In this document: in pieces, positions 1 to 6,892 of the stretch
Numbering within the stretch: position 1 is the stretch's first letter
Layout: every line of letters begins with the position of its first letter
Assembly: GCA_003164275.1 (NCBI GenBank)
Contig: PLSY01000425.1
Coordinates: 1 to 13,964 of the forward strand
Source: Acidimicrobiaceae bacterium
Lineage (GTDB): Bacteria > Actinomycetota > Acidimicrobiia > Acidimicrobiales > RAAP-2
DNA length: 13,964 bases
Direction of reading: 5' to 3'
Notes under the pieces: model-generated
What the model saw: the letters and a program-made list of their open reading frames with translations, nothing else
Database searches by the model: none
Told to the model about the DNA's origin: nothing
Made by a program: the position numbers and the translations under genes

Positions 1-139
1 TGCCGGCGAGCTCGGACAGGCGGCGCAACGACAGGCGGGCCGAGCTCCGCTGCTCACGGATGAACGACCCCAGCTCGTTGAAGCGTTCCGGCAGCTCCTT
101 GACGAACCGGTCGCCGTCGTGGCCGACCGGGTCGGTCAT
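1..139 (-). CDS. XRE-family helix-turn-helix transcriptional regulator, N-terminal part only
   Basis: Reading the minus strand from an ATG at 139 gives an open frame that runs off the window start after 46 codons. Residues 24-46 (GSFIREQRSSARLSLRRLSELAG) cannot be quoted further because the frame is cut. They match the first helices of an XRE/Cro-type HTH, where FIREQR, ARLS and RxLSELAG are typical, normally followed by the recognition helix, which lies outside the window. The ATG overlaps the stop of the upstream rsiG homologue in an ATGA arrangement, so translation is probably coupled and both are cotranscribed with sodX. Function beyond DNA binding cannot be inferred; the C-terminal part is missing. 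The gene's presence is fairly sure and its regulon unknown. Confidence 0.8.
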   Translation of the reverse strand, partial: MTDPVGHDGDRFVKELPERFNELGSFIREQRSSARLSLRRLSELAG

Positions 140-678
140 GTCAGGAGACCGTCCAGCGAGGCGGTCCCGCTCTTGTGCCGCTCGACCAGCTCGGCCTGCA
201 GGGTGTCGATCCGCTCGTGGAGGCCCCGACGTTCGGCGGACACACGGTTCTCGAGGTCACGCAGCCGGCCGGCCAGCTCCGCCAGGGCGGCGTCGTCGAA
301 TCCGGCGAGGTTGGCGACGTCGTCGGCGCCCAGGATGGTGTCGAGCTCCACCGTGAGCTCCGCCATCTCGTCGGTGTCCGGCGAATAGAGGACGGGGTTG
401 CGGCTCGGTCCGGTCGACCGACCGGGACCGGCCAGGATGCCGGCCAGGTTCTCCACCACGCTCGACAGGTCGGGGGCCGCCGAGCCCTCGGGCCGCTCCA
501 TGTAGGCGTGCACGATGTCCAGCCGGCCCTGGATGAGGCGGCGCAGGTAGGACAGGGATGCCTCGGCTTCCTGGCACTCGGCGCGCATCCGTCGGATGTC
601 GTCGAGCGACAGCCCGGGGACGTCGGCGAGGTAGCCCGGTTCGAGGAGTCGGGCGAGGTCTTCCTGGGAGCTCGGCAT
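136..678 (-). CDS. rsiG: RsiG-type anti-sigma factor with c-di-GMP-binding signature
   Basis: The 180-residue protein has two predicted helical arms (about 27-60 and 130-168) joined by a linker. Residues 39-54 fit the RsiG motif E(X)3S(X)2R(X)3Q(X)3D exactly (E39, S43, R46, Q50, D54). Residues 143-158 fit it except that H154 replaces Gln (E143, S147, R150, D158). In Streptomyces, RsiG carries one motif on each helix of an antiparallel coiled coil, binds a c-di-GMP dimer and sequesters the sporulation sigma factor WhiG. By inference this protein is a cytoplasmic c-di-GMP-dependent anti-sigma factor, but no whiG-like gene is in the window. The ATG overlaps the sodX stop (TGATG) and the stop overlaps the XRE start (ATGA), giving a tightly coupled three-gene unit. 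No clear Shine-Dalgarno is seen. The family call rests on spacing of the motif residues; the partner is unverified. Confidence 0.85.
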   Translation of the reverse strand: MPSSQEDLARLLEPGYLADVPGLSLDDIRRMRAECQEAEASLSYLRRLIQGRLDIVHAYMERPEGSAAPDLSSVVENLAGILAGPGRSTGPSRNPVLYSPDTDEMAELTVELDTILGADDVANLAGFDDAALAELAGRLRDLENRVSAERRGLHERIDTLQAELVERHKSGTASLDGLLT

Positions 679-1154
679 CAGGTCCGATGGTACTCCGTGG
701 GCCGGCCCAGAGGGCCAGAGCGGCCGGGCGGCCCGTATCGGTAGACGGCCCGGCCCGCCACCGAGGCCAGCGGAACGGGCCCGAACGTCCGGCTGTCGGT
801 GCTCCGGTCCGGCGCATCCCCCCGCACCTCGACCGTGCCCCGGGACCGGTCCACCCCGGCGACCCGCTTCACCAGCAGGCGCCCGGGAGACCGGGGGTCG
901 GGTACGGCGACGACGTCACCGGGTGCCGGGGCCCCGGGCCACGGCGGCGCGACCACGAGCAGGCGGTCGCCCTCGAGGAGGGCGGGGGCCATCGAGTCAC
1001 CCGTCACCTCCACCCGGCGGACGCAGCGGGCCAGCACCAGCGCGGCCAGCGTCGCCACCACGGCCGCGACCCCTCCCCTCCGGCCCCACGACCTCGTCCG
1101 GCACCCCGGATGGGTGGCGCCCGAGGTGGGTAAGGTGGCGCCGTCGGGGTCCAT
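678..1154 (-). CDS. sodX: Nickel-type superoxide dismutase maturation protease (S26 signal-peptidase-like)
   Basis: The 158-residue protein has a hydrophobic segment at about 27-42, then the S26 peptidase core. This includes TGDSMAP with nucleophile S54, EGDRLLV at 61-67, LVKRV with general base K96, and a late box reading GDAP..STDSRTFGPV, close to the family's GDN..S.DSR.FGPV. SodX removes the Ni-SOD propeptide to expose the nickel hook, and the neighbouring divergent sodN supplies its likely substrate, which fixes the assignment over a general signal peptidase. I chose the ATG at 1154. An open frame continues to 1322, but that would overlap sodN and is low-complexity GC sequence. The Shine-Dalgarno is weak (GTGGGGG just upstream), so leaderless or inefficient initiation is possible; an in-frame GTG at 1169 is an alternative. 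The stop overlaps the rsiG start by one base. Confidence 0.88.
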   Translation of the reverse strand: MDPDGATLPTSGATHPGCRTRSWGRRGGVAAVVATLAALVLARCVRRVEVTGDSMAPALLEGDRLLVVAPPWPGAPAPGDVVAVPDPRSPGRLLVKRVAGVDRSRGTVEVRGDAPDRSTDSRTFGPVPLASVAGRAVYRYGPPGRSGPLGRPTEYHRT

Positions 1155-1190
1155 GCCCCCACTCTGCACCAGACGGGCCCGGCGGGAGCC

Positions 1191-1228
1191 GTGCCCGGGC
1201 CGGGCGGGCCCACGGGTCGGCCCGGCAC
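1191..1228. promoter_or_regulatory. GC-rich imperfect inverted repeat between sodX and sodN
   Basis: The 140-bp divergent gap (1155-1294) contains GTGCCCGGGCC (1191-1201) and GGCCCGGCAC (1219-1228). These are complementary over 10 bp with one extra C on the left, separated by 17 bp. The gap must contain promoters for both genes, so this could be a shared operator or a hairpin in one of the leaders. Very high GC makes chance pairing more likely, and I see no convincing -10/-35 pair. No metalloregulator site is recognised. Confidence 0.35.
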
Positions 1229-1245
1229 CAGGAATCCACCCCCAT

Positions 1246-1284
1246 CCCGGGAACCCAACCCGGGAACCCAACCCAGGAACAACA
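1246..1284 (+). repeat. 13-bp tandem repeat in the sodN leader
   Basis: CCCGGGAACCCAA occurs twice without mismatch (1246-1258 and 1259-1271). A third, diverged unit, CCCAGGAACAACA (1272-1284), runs into the AAGGAG Shine-Dalgarno at 1284-1289. A looser relative of the unit lies at 1227-1240. The array ends 10 bases before the sodN ATG, so it sits in the 5' leader and could influence translation or vary in copy number between strains. Both effects are inference. Confidence 0.75.
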
Positions 1285-1294
1285 AGGAGCTCCC

Positions 1295-1711
1295 ATGCGC
1301 ATCGCAGCCCACCTGCTCGCACTCGTCGACCGGGTGTCGCCCCCGTCCGTCGTCCACGCCCACTGCGACCTGCCGTGCGGGGTCTACGACCCGGCCCAGG
1401 CCCGCATCGAGGCCGAGTCGGTGAAGGGCTGCATCAGCAAGTACAACGACTCGGACGATGAAGCGTTCAAGACACGGGCCATCATCATCAAAGAGGAGCG
1501 AGCCGATCTCGTCAAGCACCACCTGTGGGTGCTGTGGACCGACTACTTCAAGCCGGAGCACCTGGAGAAGTATCCCCAGCTGCACGACCTCTTCTGGAAG
1601 GCCACGAAGAAGGCGGGCGAGGCCAAGAAGAGCAACGACGTCGCCGTGGCCGACGACCTCCTGGCCCAGATCGCCGAGATCGACACGATCTTCTGGGAGA
1701 CCAAGAAGTAA
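1295..1711 (+). CDS. sodN: Nickel superoxide dismutase (Ni-SOD) precursor
   Basis: The 138-residue product has a 22-residue propeptide followed by the nickel hook HCDLPCGVY at 23-31. His23, Cys24, Cys28 and Tyr31 correspond to His1, Cys2, Cys6 and Tyr9 of mature Ni-SOD, and removal of the propeptide after Ala22 would give 116 residues, close to the Streptomyces enzyme. The rest is a four-helix-type chain rich in Lys/Glu, with ARIEAESV, HHLWVLWTDYFKP and the terminal IDTIFWETKK typical of the family. The enzyme dismutates superoxide to oxygen and hydrogen peroxide as a cytoplasmic homohexamer in characterised cases. The ATG at 1295 is chosen because AAGGAG lies 5 bases before it and the hook then falls at the expected place; upstream codons in this frame are GC-rich non-family sequence. 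sodX diverges upstream. Expression probably depends on nickel, by family precedent only. Confidence 0.97.
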   Translation: MRIAAHLLALVDRVSPPSVVHAHCDLPCGVYDPAQARIEAESVKGCISKYNDSDDEAFKTRAIIIKEERADLVKHHLWVLWTDYFKPEHLEKYPQLHDLFWKATKKAGEAKKSNDVAVADDLLAQIAEIDTIFWETKK

Positions 1712-1730
1712 CTGGCAGATCAGCCCCGTG

Positions 1731-1765
1731 ACCAAGGAGGGAGCGATCTCGGCCCCTCCTTCGGT
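1731..1765. terminator. Hairpin between convergent sodN and flavin monooxygenase genes
   Basis: AAGGAGGG (1734-1741) and CCCTCCTT (1754-1761) form a perfect 8-bp stem around a 12-base loop. ACC (1731-1733) and GGT (1763-1765) extend it past a one-base bulge. It begins 19 bases after the sodN stop and can form on either strand, so it may end both transcripts. No U-tract follows on either side, so intrinsic termination would be atypical. Confidence 0.5.
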
Positions 1766-1842
1766 CGCAGGCGCGGTCCCAGCTACCGAATGGGTTCAGT
1801 CACGCAGCGCCCGTGGGTGTTGATGCCGATGACTTCTCAGCG

Positions 1843-2829
1843 TCAAGCTCGGGTCGTCGACAGTGCCGGCATCACCTTGTCGGACACCGTGCTCAGGTAG
1901 CGCCAGGCGATGTCGGGCGGGAGCCCCCCGATCAGCGGATGGAGGCTGAGGGGTGCCCCGCCCCGAACGAGTTCGATGGCCTCCTCGACGGAGAGGATGC
2001 GATGGCTGCGGTTCTCTGCCCGCAGCTCCTCGGCTGTCGAGACGAAGGAAAGGCTGGCCGAGTCCAGGTTGCCCTCATTCCACTCCGCATAGCTGTGGAC
2101 GTCGTGCATCAAATAGGGACCGAGTTCGTCCCAAGCCTGGTCCACGTTCTCGGCGACGAACATGGTGGTGGTGGCATCCGAGGGGGTGAGGATACACATG
2201 CCGGGCTCGTGGCCGGCAGCCCGGGCCGCCTCCTCGTAGGCCACGCCCAGCTCGGGATCTCCCTTTTGGGCGAAGAAGCCGATCCCATGCCGGCCGGCCC
2301 TCTTGGCGGCGGCAACGGTTCCGCCGCCCCAAGCCATGTACGGCCCACCCGGAGTCACCGGGGCCGGTGTCACGTGGACCTTGCGGCCCTCGTACTCGAA
2401 GGGCTCACCACTCTTGGCGGCCAGGAGCACACCCAGCTTCTCCTCGGCGATCTTCCCGCGCCGGTGGTAGTCGACCCCGAACATCTCGTACTCGACCGGT
2501 CGGTAGCCGATGGCGGCGACCACCATGACCCGGCCCTTCGAGATGATGTCGAGGACGACCATCTCCTCCGCCAGCCGGATCGGGTCGTAGAGGGGGAGGA
2601 GGACGACGGCGATGGTGATGGGCAGGGTGGTGGTGCGGGCGGCGATCGCCGAGGCCATGACGATGGGCGAAGGCAGATAGCCGTCATCAGCCATGTGGTG
2701 CTCGCACAGCAGGGCGCTCACGCAGCCGTGCTGCTCGCCCCAGGCGGCCATGTCGAGAGCAGCCGCATAGAGCTCAGGGGCCGGCGCACCGGTCGACGGT
2801 GCTCGCATGTCGAACCGCAGAGTGAACAT
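1843..2829 (-). CDS. LLM-class (luciferase-like) flavin-dependent oxidoreductase
   Basis: The 328-residue protein has features of the bacterial luciferase-like TIM barrel. These are an N-terminal MFTLRFDMRAP strand, EHHMADDGYLPSP at about 43-55, an LLPLYDPIRLAEEMVVLDIISKGR segment around 78-101 (the family's DP.RLAEE...LD..S.GR signature), and a later GGGTVAAAKRAGRHG strand-helix. Such enzymes use FMN or coenzyme F420 for monooxygenation or hydride transfer; cofactor and substrate cannot be decided here. The ATG at 2829 is supported by GAGG about 7 bases upstream. It is the last gene of a five-gene minus-strand series, 54 bp after the NTF2-like gene, and probably acts late in the same pathway. 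Length fits the family. Family assignment is firm; the reaction is open. Confidence 0.88.
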   Translation of the reverse strand: MFTLRFDMRAPSTGAPAPELYAAALDMAAWGEQHGCVSALLCEHHMADDGYLPSPIVMASAIAARTTTLPITIAVVLLPLYDPIRLAEEMVVLDIISKGRVMVVAAIGYRPVEYEMFGVDYHRRGKIAEEKLGVLLAAKSGEPFEYEGRKVHVTPAPVTPGGPYMAWGGGTVAAAKRAGRHGIGFFAQKGDPELGVAYEEAARAAGHEPGMCILTPSDATTTMFVAENVDQAWDELGPYLMHDVHSYAEWNEGNLDSASLSFVSTAEELRAENRSHRILSVEEAIELVRGGAPLSLHPLIGGLPPDIAWRYLSTVSDKVMPALSTTRA

Positions 2830-2883
2830 CGATGGACCTCGCAGTAGTTGGTGGGATAAGTGTCTAGGACTGGTCGGGTGGCC

Positions 2884-3384
2884 TTAACTGGCCGGAAAGT
2901 AGCTGGCGTCGAGGCGGTCCCTGCGTCCGGTGGTGGGAAAGTCCCCGGCTGACGGCCCGCTCTGGTCGAAGTCGTGCAGGTAGATCCGATCGATGATGCG
3001 CCACTCGTCGCCCCGCTTCTCCCAGCGGTCCACGTACCGACCGAGATTTCGGAGGTCGATGAACTGGCCGTCCTCGTCGATCCGCCGGAGGGTGACATCG
3101 CCGTAGGTCTCGCTGGTGGCCGTGGTGCCTTCGACGGCGATCAGGATGTTGGAGAACTGGTGGGAGTGGGACTCGAACGTTGGATGGGCTTCCATGCACA
3201 TTTCGATGAAGTCATAGCAGGTGCCCTGGAACATCTGCCCGTAGTCGGCGCTGGCTTCCGGCCAGAACATCGACTGGCCTGCTTCACGGTCCAGTCGGTC
3301 CATGCACCGGCCGTACCGGTAGATGGCCTCGGTGATGGCCTGCTTGTCCAGCAGCTCCTGCAGTCCTTCGTCAGCGGATGACAT
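2884..3384 (-). CDS. NTF2-like / SnoaL-like domain protein
   Basis: The 166-residue protein has the N-terminal helix pattern of SnoaL-like proteins (LLDKQAITEAIYRYGRCMDRLD at 11-32, quoted in part), a FWPEAS segment, and alternating strands ending in GRYVDRWEKRGDEWRIIDRIY, the usual final hairpin of the cone fold. Family members are small cytoplasmic isomerases, hydratases, dehydratases or aromatic-ring dioxygenase partners, and many have no known activity. The ATG at 3384 is preceded by AAGGGGGAA at a good distance. It lies between the SDR gene (74-bp gap) and the flavin monooxygenase gene (54-bp gap). By inference it processes an intermediate of the same pathway, for example isomerising or dehydrating a ketone or enol. 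A 74-bp gap leaves room for an internal promoter, though I see none I trust. Confidence 0.85.
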   Translation of the reverse strand: MSSADEGLQELLDKQAITEAIYRYGRCMDRLDREAGQSMFWPEASADYGQMFQGTCYDFIEMCMEAHPTFESHSHQFSNILIAVEGTTATSETYGDVTLRRIDEDGQFIDLRNLGRYVDRWEKRGDEWRIIDRIYLHDFDQSGPSAGDFPTTGRRDRLDASYFPAS

Positions 3385-3458
3385 GTGTTCCCCCTTGTGT
3401 TTGCGACACTACGTTTCTCAATCTGCCCGACGAGAGTCGGCCGAGCGTAGGCCAGCGA

Positions 3459-4256
3459 TCACGTCCCCTGTTCTCCGTACATCGCTGCGGCTCCCTGGCT
3501 CAGGAGCTCGACGGCTTGACGACGTGACAAGGTGCCGAGCGGTGTGGGCCCGGTGGGTTCGGGCAGACCGAAGCTCCAGGTTGGCCCATCCCTCAGATGG
3601 TCAAGACCGGCGAGGGCCACGTCCGCTGGATCTGCCAGTTCACCGAGGTCGCCGCCGTGCTCGTCCATCAGCCGCCGAAGGGACGGGGTGTCGGTGGCGC
3701 CGAGAACGAGGCCGAGCACATCGACCCCGTGGTCCTTCCACTCTGCCCACAACGCCTCGGCGAGCACCGTGTCGAACGCCTTGGTGGCGCAGTATGTGGC
3801 GATGTGAGCCGAGCCGGCCCAGCCGGCGAACGATGAAACCAAAACCATCCCTCCACGTCCTCGCGAGACCATCTGCCTCCCGAAGTGATGGGCGCCGTGG
3901 AGAACGGTGTTGCAGTTCCTCCGGACAAGGGCTTGCAGATCGTCGATGGACTGATCGACGAGAAGCAGACTCCGAGAATCGGCACCGGCGTTGTAGACGA
4001 AGAGGCCGACCTCGAGATCAGCGGTGGCCGCAGCCAATGCGGCACCGGCGTCCTCGGCGCTGAGATCGAGGACCACCACCCGGGTATCGACGTCGAGTCG
4101 GGTGGCGATGTCTTCGAGGAGGGCGCCCCGCCGGGCCACCAGCACGACGTTGACACCCCGACGGGCCAGCTCCTCGGCGAAGGCTTCACCGGTGCCGTCC
4201 GATGCCCCGGCTACGACTGCCCAGGGGCCGTAGGAGAGGCGGAATGCCTCGCTCAT
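3459..4256 (-). CDS. Short-chain dehydrogenase/reductase (first of two related SDRs)
   Basis: The 265-residue protein is a classical SDR with G17...G21.G23 (GASDGTG), NAG at 89-91, N114, and catalytic S142, Y155 and K159 in the expected spacing. R42-R43 after the second strand suggests NADP(H) preference. The nucleotide motif reads SDGTG where SSGIG or SAGIG is usual. The N-terminal YGPW preceding the Rossmann fold is shared with the second SDR of this window. The ATG overlaps the stop of the hydrolase gene (ATGA, 4253-4256), so expression is coupled. It probably oxidises a secondary alcohol or reduces a ketone of the pathway substrate in the cytoplasm. The C-terminal substrate loop is family-variable and does not reveal the substrate. 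Confidence 0.92.
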   Translation of the reverse strand: MSEAFRLSYGPWAVVAGASDGTGEAFAEELARRGVNVVLVARRGALLEDIATRLDVDTRVVVLDLSAEDAGAALAAATADLEVGLFVYNAGADSRSLLLVDQSIDDLQALVRRNCNTVLHGAHHFGRQMVSRGRGGMVLVSSFAGWAGSAHIATYCATKAFDTVLAEALWAEWKDHGVDVLGLVLGATDTPSLRRLMDEHGGDLGELADPADVALAGLDHLRDGPTWSFGLPEPTGPTPLGTLSRRQAVELLSQGAAAMYGEQGT

Positions 4257-5095
4257 GCGATCGCCGCAGCGATGGCCGCCAGGTACAGGCTGGACGCCTG
4301 GGCATCGGTTCGCGGATCCTCACTGAAGCCGTGGTGATTCTTCGGGGCGCAGTAGAGCTCCACGGGCACGCCCGCGGCCAGCAGCCGAAGGGCGTACTCG
4401 ATGCCCTCGTCCCGGAGGGGGTCGTAGCCCCCGACCTGGATGAAGGCTGGAGGCAGCCCTGTGAGGTCCCCGGGCCGGCCCGGGGCGGCCCAAGCTGGAG
4501 TGTCGGCGCGATCGGTTGTGCCGAGGTAGGTGTCCCACATACCCCGAGCTTCTCTGGCGCCGAAAAAGGGGGCCTCGTCGAACTGGCGCATCGAGGGCGT
4601 CTCGCAACGGTCGTCGATGACCGGGACGACCAGCCCCTGGAACGTGATGCGGGGACCACTCCGATCCCTGGCTAGCAAGGTCACCGCGGCAGACAGCGCC
4701 CCGCCGGCGCTGGCTCCGGTGACAACCACCCGGGACGGGTCGATATTGAGTGATTCAACGGCCCAGCACAGGGCGGCATAACAGTCCTCTACGCCAGCAG
4801 GGTAGACATGGTCGGGGACGATCCGGTAGTCAACTGACACCACCAATGCGCCGAGCATGGCCAAGCGAGCGTCGAACGCCGGAAACATGTCGGGACGCAT
4901 GGCGAAGGCTCCGCCGTGGATGCTGACCACCAGTGGTCTGGTCACAACCTCGCCAATGGGCCGGTAGAGGAGCACCCGGACGTCGGGAGCGCCAACTGGC
5001 CCAGGAGCGAGCCGCTCCTCGATGGCGACGGCCGCCCTCATCTCGTCGGTCAACTCCTGACCCGGGAAGGGCTCGATGGCAGAGGGGTCCATCAC
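4253..5095 (-). CDS. Alpha/beta hydrolase, hormone-sensitive-lipase (HSL) family esterase
   Basis: The 280-residue protein has the oxyanion-hole motif HGGAF (60-64), the nucleophile elbow GASAGG with S129, an acid residue D225 in YDPLRDEG, and H255 in HHGF, so the triad is complete. DYR at 89-91 and the HGGA box place it in the HSL (family IV) carboxylesterases, which cleave short- to medium-chain or bulky esters. The start is ambiguous: GTG at 5095 gives a 4-base GTGA overlap with the dehydrogenase gene, while the next codon, ATG at 5092, gives a one-base TGATG overlap. Either changes the protein by one residue, and no separate Shine-Dalgarno is visible, as expected for coupled translation. 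In the operon it would release an alcohol or acid for the neighbouring dehydrogenases. Confidence 0.93.
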   Translation of the reverse strand: MMDPSAIEPFPGQELTDEMRAAVAIEERLAPGPVGAPDVRVLLYRPIGEVVTRPLVVSIHGGAFAMRPDMFPAFDARLAMLGALVVSVDYRIVPDHVYPAGVEDCYAALCWAVESLNIDPSRVVVTGASAGGALSAAVTLLARDRSGPRITFQGLVVPVIDDRCETPSMRQFDEAPFFGAREARGMWDTYLGTTDRADTPAWAAPGRPGDLTGLPPAFIQVGGYDPLRDEGIEYALRLLAAGVPVELYCAPKNHHGFSEDPRTDAQASSLYLAAIAAAIA

Positions 5096-6147
5096 GGCAC
5101 GACGATGATCCGCGCTGGCCCGTTGGCATCTCTGGCGTCGTTCAGAGCAGTTGGAACCTCGTCAAGTCCCACCGACCGCCCGTACATCGGGGCGACGTCC
5201 AGCCTGCCTTCGCATACCTCGACAAACGCCTCGTTCCAGTGGGTCATCGACGGGCCGCCGCCGAACTGAATGTTCAGCCCCTTGCGTTTGGCCACCATCG
5301 TGTGGAGGTGATCACCTTCGGGCGGTCCTCCTGCGGAGAAGATCCTTGTGCCCCGCTCGCATCCCTTGACGATGGAGTCGAGCACGCCGGGGACGCCCAC
5401 GCACTCGAACACCACACAACCGGGCAGATTAAGCAGGGCCATCATGTCCCGGACCGGTTCGGGGGCGCCATAGGCCACCTCGCGCCATGAGGAATAGGGA
5501 GACACATCGGCCGGGTCCACCACCACATCCGCGCCCATCTTCCGGGCGGTGTCCCGTCGGGATTCGACGAAGTCGGCGGCCACGATCGGACCGATGCCTA
5601 GTGCCTTGAGTGAGGCGACAGCGGCAAGCCCGATGGCCCCACAACCGATGACCAACGGGACCTCGTTTGAGCCCACGTCGGCTCGCTTGACGTATGACCA
5701 TCCCACCGAGACGGCATCGGCAATGGACACCAGCTCGTTCGGGAGGTCAGTTGGCACCACCTGGGCCATCCCCTCGGTGAGGAGAAAATACTCTCCAAAG
5801 CCGCCCGGGGCTTCGTGGCTTTGCCCGATGATCCTGACACCGTCCTTACTCAGGAGGGCCGGAATGGAGCTCACTCGGGTACCGATCGGCCAGAGCTGCC
5901 TAGTGTTCGGTCCGTACTCGATCAGCTCGGCGCAGTACTCGTGACCCATCACGATGTCGGCGCCCGGGTCGTAGTGGGACATACCGCTGTCATCATCGGC
6001 GTCACCCTCGGGATGATCCATGAAGTGGATGTCCGATGCGCAGATTCCACACGCTAACGAACGGACAAGGATCTGTCCGTCCCCAGGTATCGGGTCGTCG
6101 GTTTCGCGCACCTCAATAGACCCGCCCCGCAATACCGCTGCGCGCAT
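5092..6147 (-). CDS. Zinc-type medium-chain alcohol dehydrogenase
   Basis: Starting at the ATG at 6147, which follows a strong GGGGAGG, the protein has 351 residues; the frame extends 22 codons further upstream without support. CGICASD (33-39) supplies catalytic zinc ligand C36, and GHE (68-70) supplies H69 and E70. The Rossmann motif is GCGAIG (168-173), with D192 at the end of the second strand suggesting NAD. The position that is Cys or Glu in most relatives appears to be D144. The four-cysteine structural zinc loop is absent, as in several bacterial MDR subfamilies. It is the first gene of the minus-strand operon, divergent from tetR across 94 bp, and would oxidise an alcohol or reduce an aldehyde or ketone. 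Substrate is unknown. Confidence 0.92.
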   Translation of the reverse strand: MRAAVLRGGSIEVRETDDPIPGDGQILVRSLACGICASDIHFMDHPEGDADDDSGMSHYDPGADIVMGHEYCAELIEYGPNTRQLWPIGTRVSSIPALLSKDGVRIIGQSHEAPGGFGEYFLLTEGMAQVVPTDLPNELVSIADAVSVGWSYVKRADVGSNEVPLVIGCGAIGLAAVASLKALGIGPIVAADFVESRRDTARKMGADVVVDPADVSPYSSWREVAYGAPEPVRDMMALLNLPGCVVFECVGVPGVLDSIVKGCERGTRIFSAGGPPEGDHLHTMVAKRKGLNIQFGGGPSMTHWNEAFVEVCEGRLDVAPMYGRSVGLDEVPTALNDARDANGPARIIVVP

Positions 6148-6241
6148 ACGCACCTCCCCTGGCGTTAAGGGAGACTCTATCCTAAAACTGCTTGGGTCGA
6201 GCGGGTCCCTCACTCTCTTTCTGCGATACGGTCAGGTGGCC
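6148..6241. promoter_or_regulatory. Divergent promoter/operator region between the dehydrogenase operon and tetR
   Basis: This 94-bp gap is the only place for the operon promoter and, by TetR-family precedent, for the TetR operator. A possible minus-strand -10 (TAGGAT or TAGAGT) lies around 6174-6185 in the one A/T-richer patch. I could not find a convincing long palindrome; AGGGA (6168-6172) and TCCCT (6206-6210) are complementary but short and widely spaced. Confidence 0.45.
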
Positions 6242-6886
6242 ATGACCCGCTTGACCAAGGTGGCCGGTGATGCGGCCAGAGGCCGTCCGCGTGACACCAA
6301 AATTGACGCCAGGGTGTTGGAGGCGACGGGCGCTCTTCTCGCCGAACAAGGCTTTAGCGCAACCACGATCCAGGCTGTCGCCCGACGTTCCCGCGTGCAC
6401 GCGTCTGCGATCTACCGTCGCTGGCCGTCCAGAATCGAGTTGATCGAGGAAGCCGCCGCCCCCGCTTCTGGCGAGCTAGCCGTCCCCGTCACGGGCGATT
6501 TGCGTAAGGACCTGGGTCGCTTCATAAGAGCCTATGAGCGAGCCTTTTCTTCACCTGCGGCACGTGCGGCGATCCCGGCGTTGCTCAGCATCTATCAGCA
6601 CGGTTCCACCCAGCGGAAGGCGCAAGATTGGATCCACCTCTCGGTGCGGCCGAACTTCTACGAGATTCTGTCGGCCGCCGGAACGGACAGCGTCGATCCG
6701 TCAGTCGACCCAGACGATGTCTTCGACCTACTGCTTGGAGCGTTGTTGGCGAGGGCGCTGATTCCAACCGTCAGGGGTCGAAATCGATCCGTCGAGAGAA
6801 CGGTGGATTTGGTCGAGCGGACGCTGCGCCCACTAGGAACAACGCTGCCGAGCCGGGCAAAAGCGACTGACACGACGAGAGGTTGA
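6242..6886 (+). CDS. TetR-family transcriptional regulator
   Basis: The 214-residue protein begins with a basic tail (RGRPRD at 13-18). An N-terminal HTH follows at about 20-68: EATGALLAEQGFSATT, then the recognition segment RRSRVHASAIYRRWPSR with the YRRWPS pattern typical of TetR. The C-terminal ligand domain ends in a helix around FDLLLGALLARALIP. The ATG at 6242 is chosen because the family starts shortly before the basic tail; the frame is open further upstream but covers the divergent promoter. A weak GGTGG precedes it. TetR proteins usually repress a divergent neighbour and are released by a pathway metabolite, so the adjacent dehydrogenase operon is the likely target. Codon use looks slightly less GC-biased than the neighbouring genes. 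Confidence 0.93.
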   Translation: MTRLTKVAGDAARGRPRDTKIDARVLEATGALLAEQGFSATTIQAVARRSRVHASAIYRRWPSRIELIEEAAAPASGELAVPVTGDLRKDLGRFIRAYERAFSSPAARAAIPALLSIYQHGSTQRKAQDWIHLSVRPNFYEILSAAGTDSVDPSVDPDDVFDLLLGALLARALIPTVRGRNRSVERTVDLVERTLRPLGTTLPSRAKATDTTRG

Positions 6887-6892
6887 CGAATC

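Noticed and set aside
923..1294. Upstream extension of the sodN frame
   Set aside because: It covers sodX on the other strand and the promoter gap, and would place the nickel hook far from its normal position; AAGGAG supports 1295.
1155..1322. N-terminal extension of sodX to an ATG at 1322
   Set aside because: It would overlap the sodN start, is low-complexity Gly/Pro/Arg sequence, and is not needed for the S26 core or membrane segment.
1813..2847. Long plus-strand open frame of 344 codons
   Set aside because: It is the antisense shadow of the luciferase-like gene, a common artefact of high GC, and has no recognisable domain.
3385..3458. GTGT-5-ACAC inverted repeat upstream of the NTF2-like gene
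   Set aside because: Arms of only 4 bp with no extension are expected often by chance; there is no supporting promoter.
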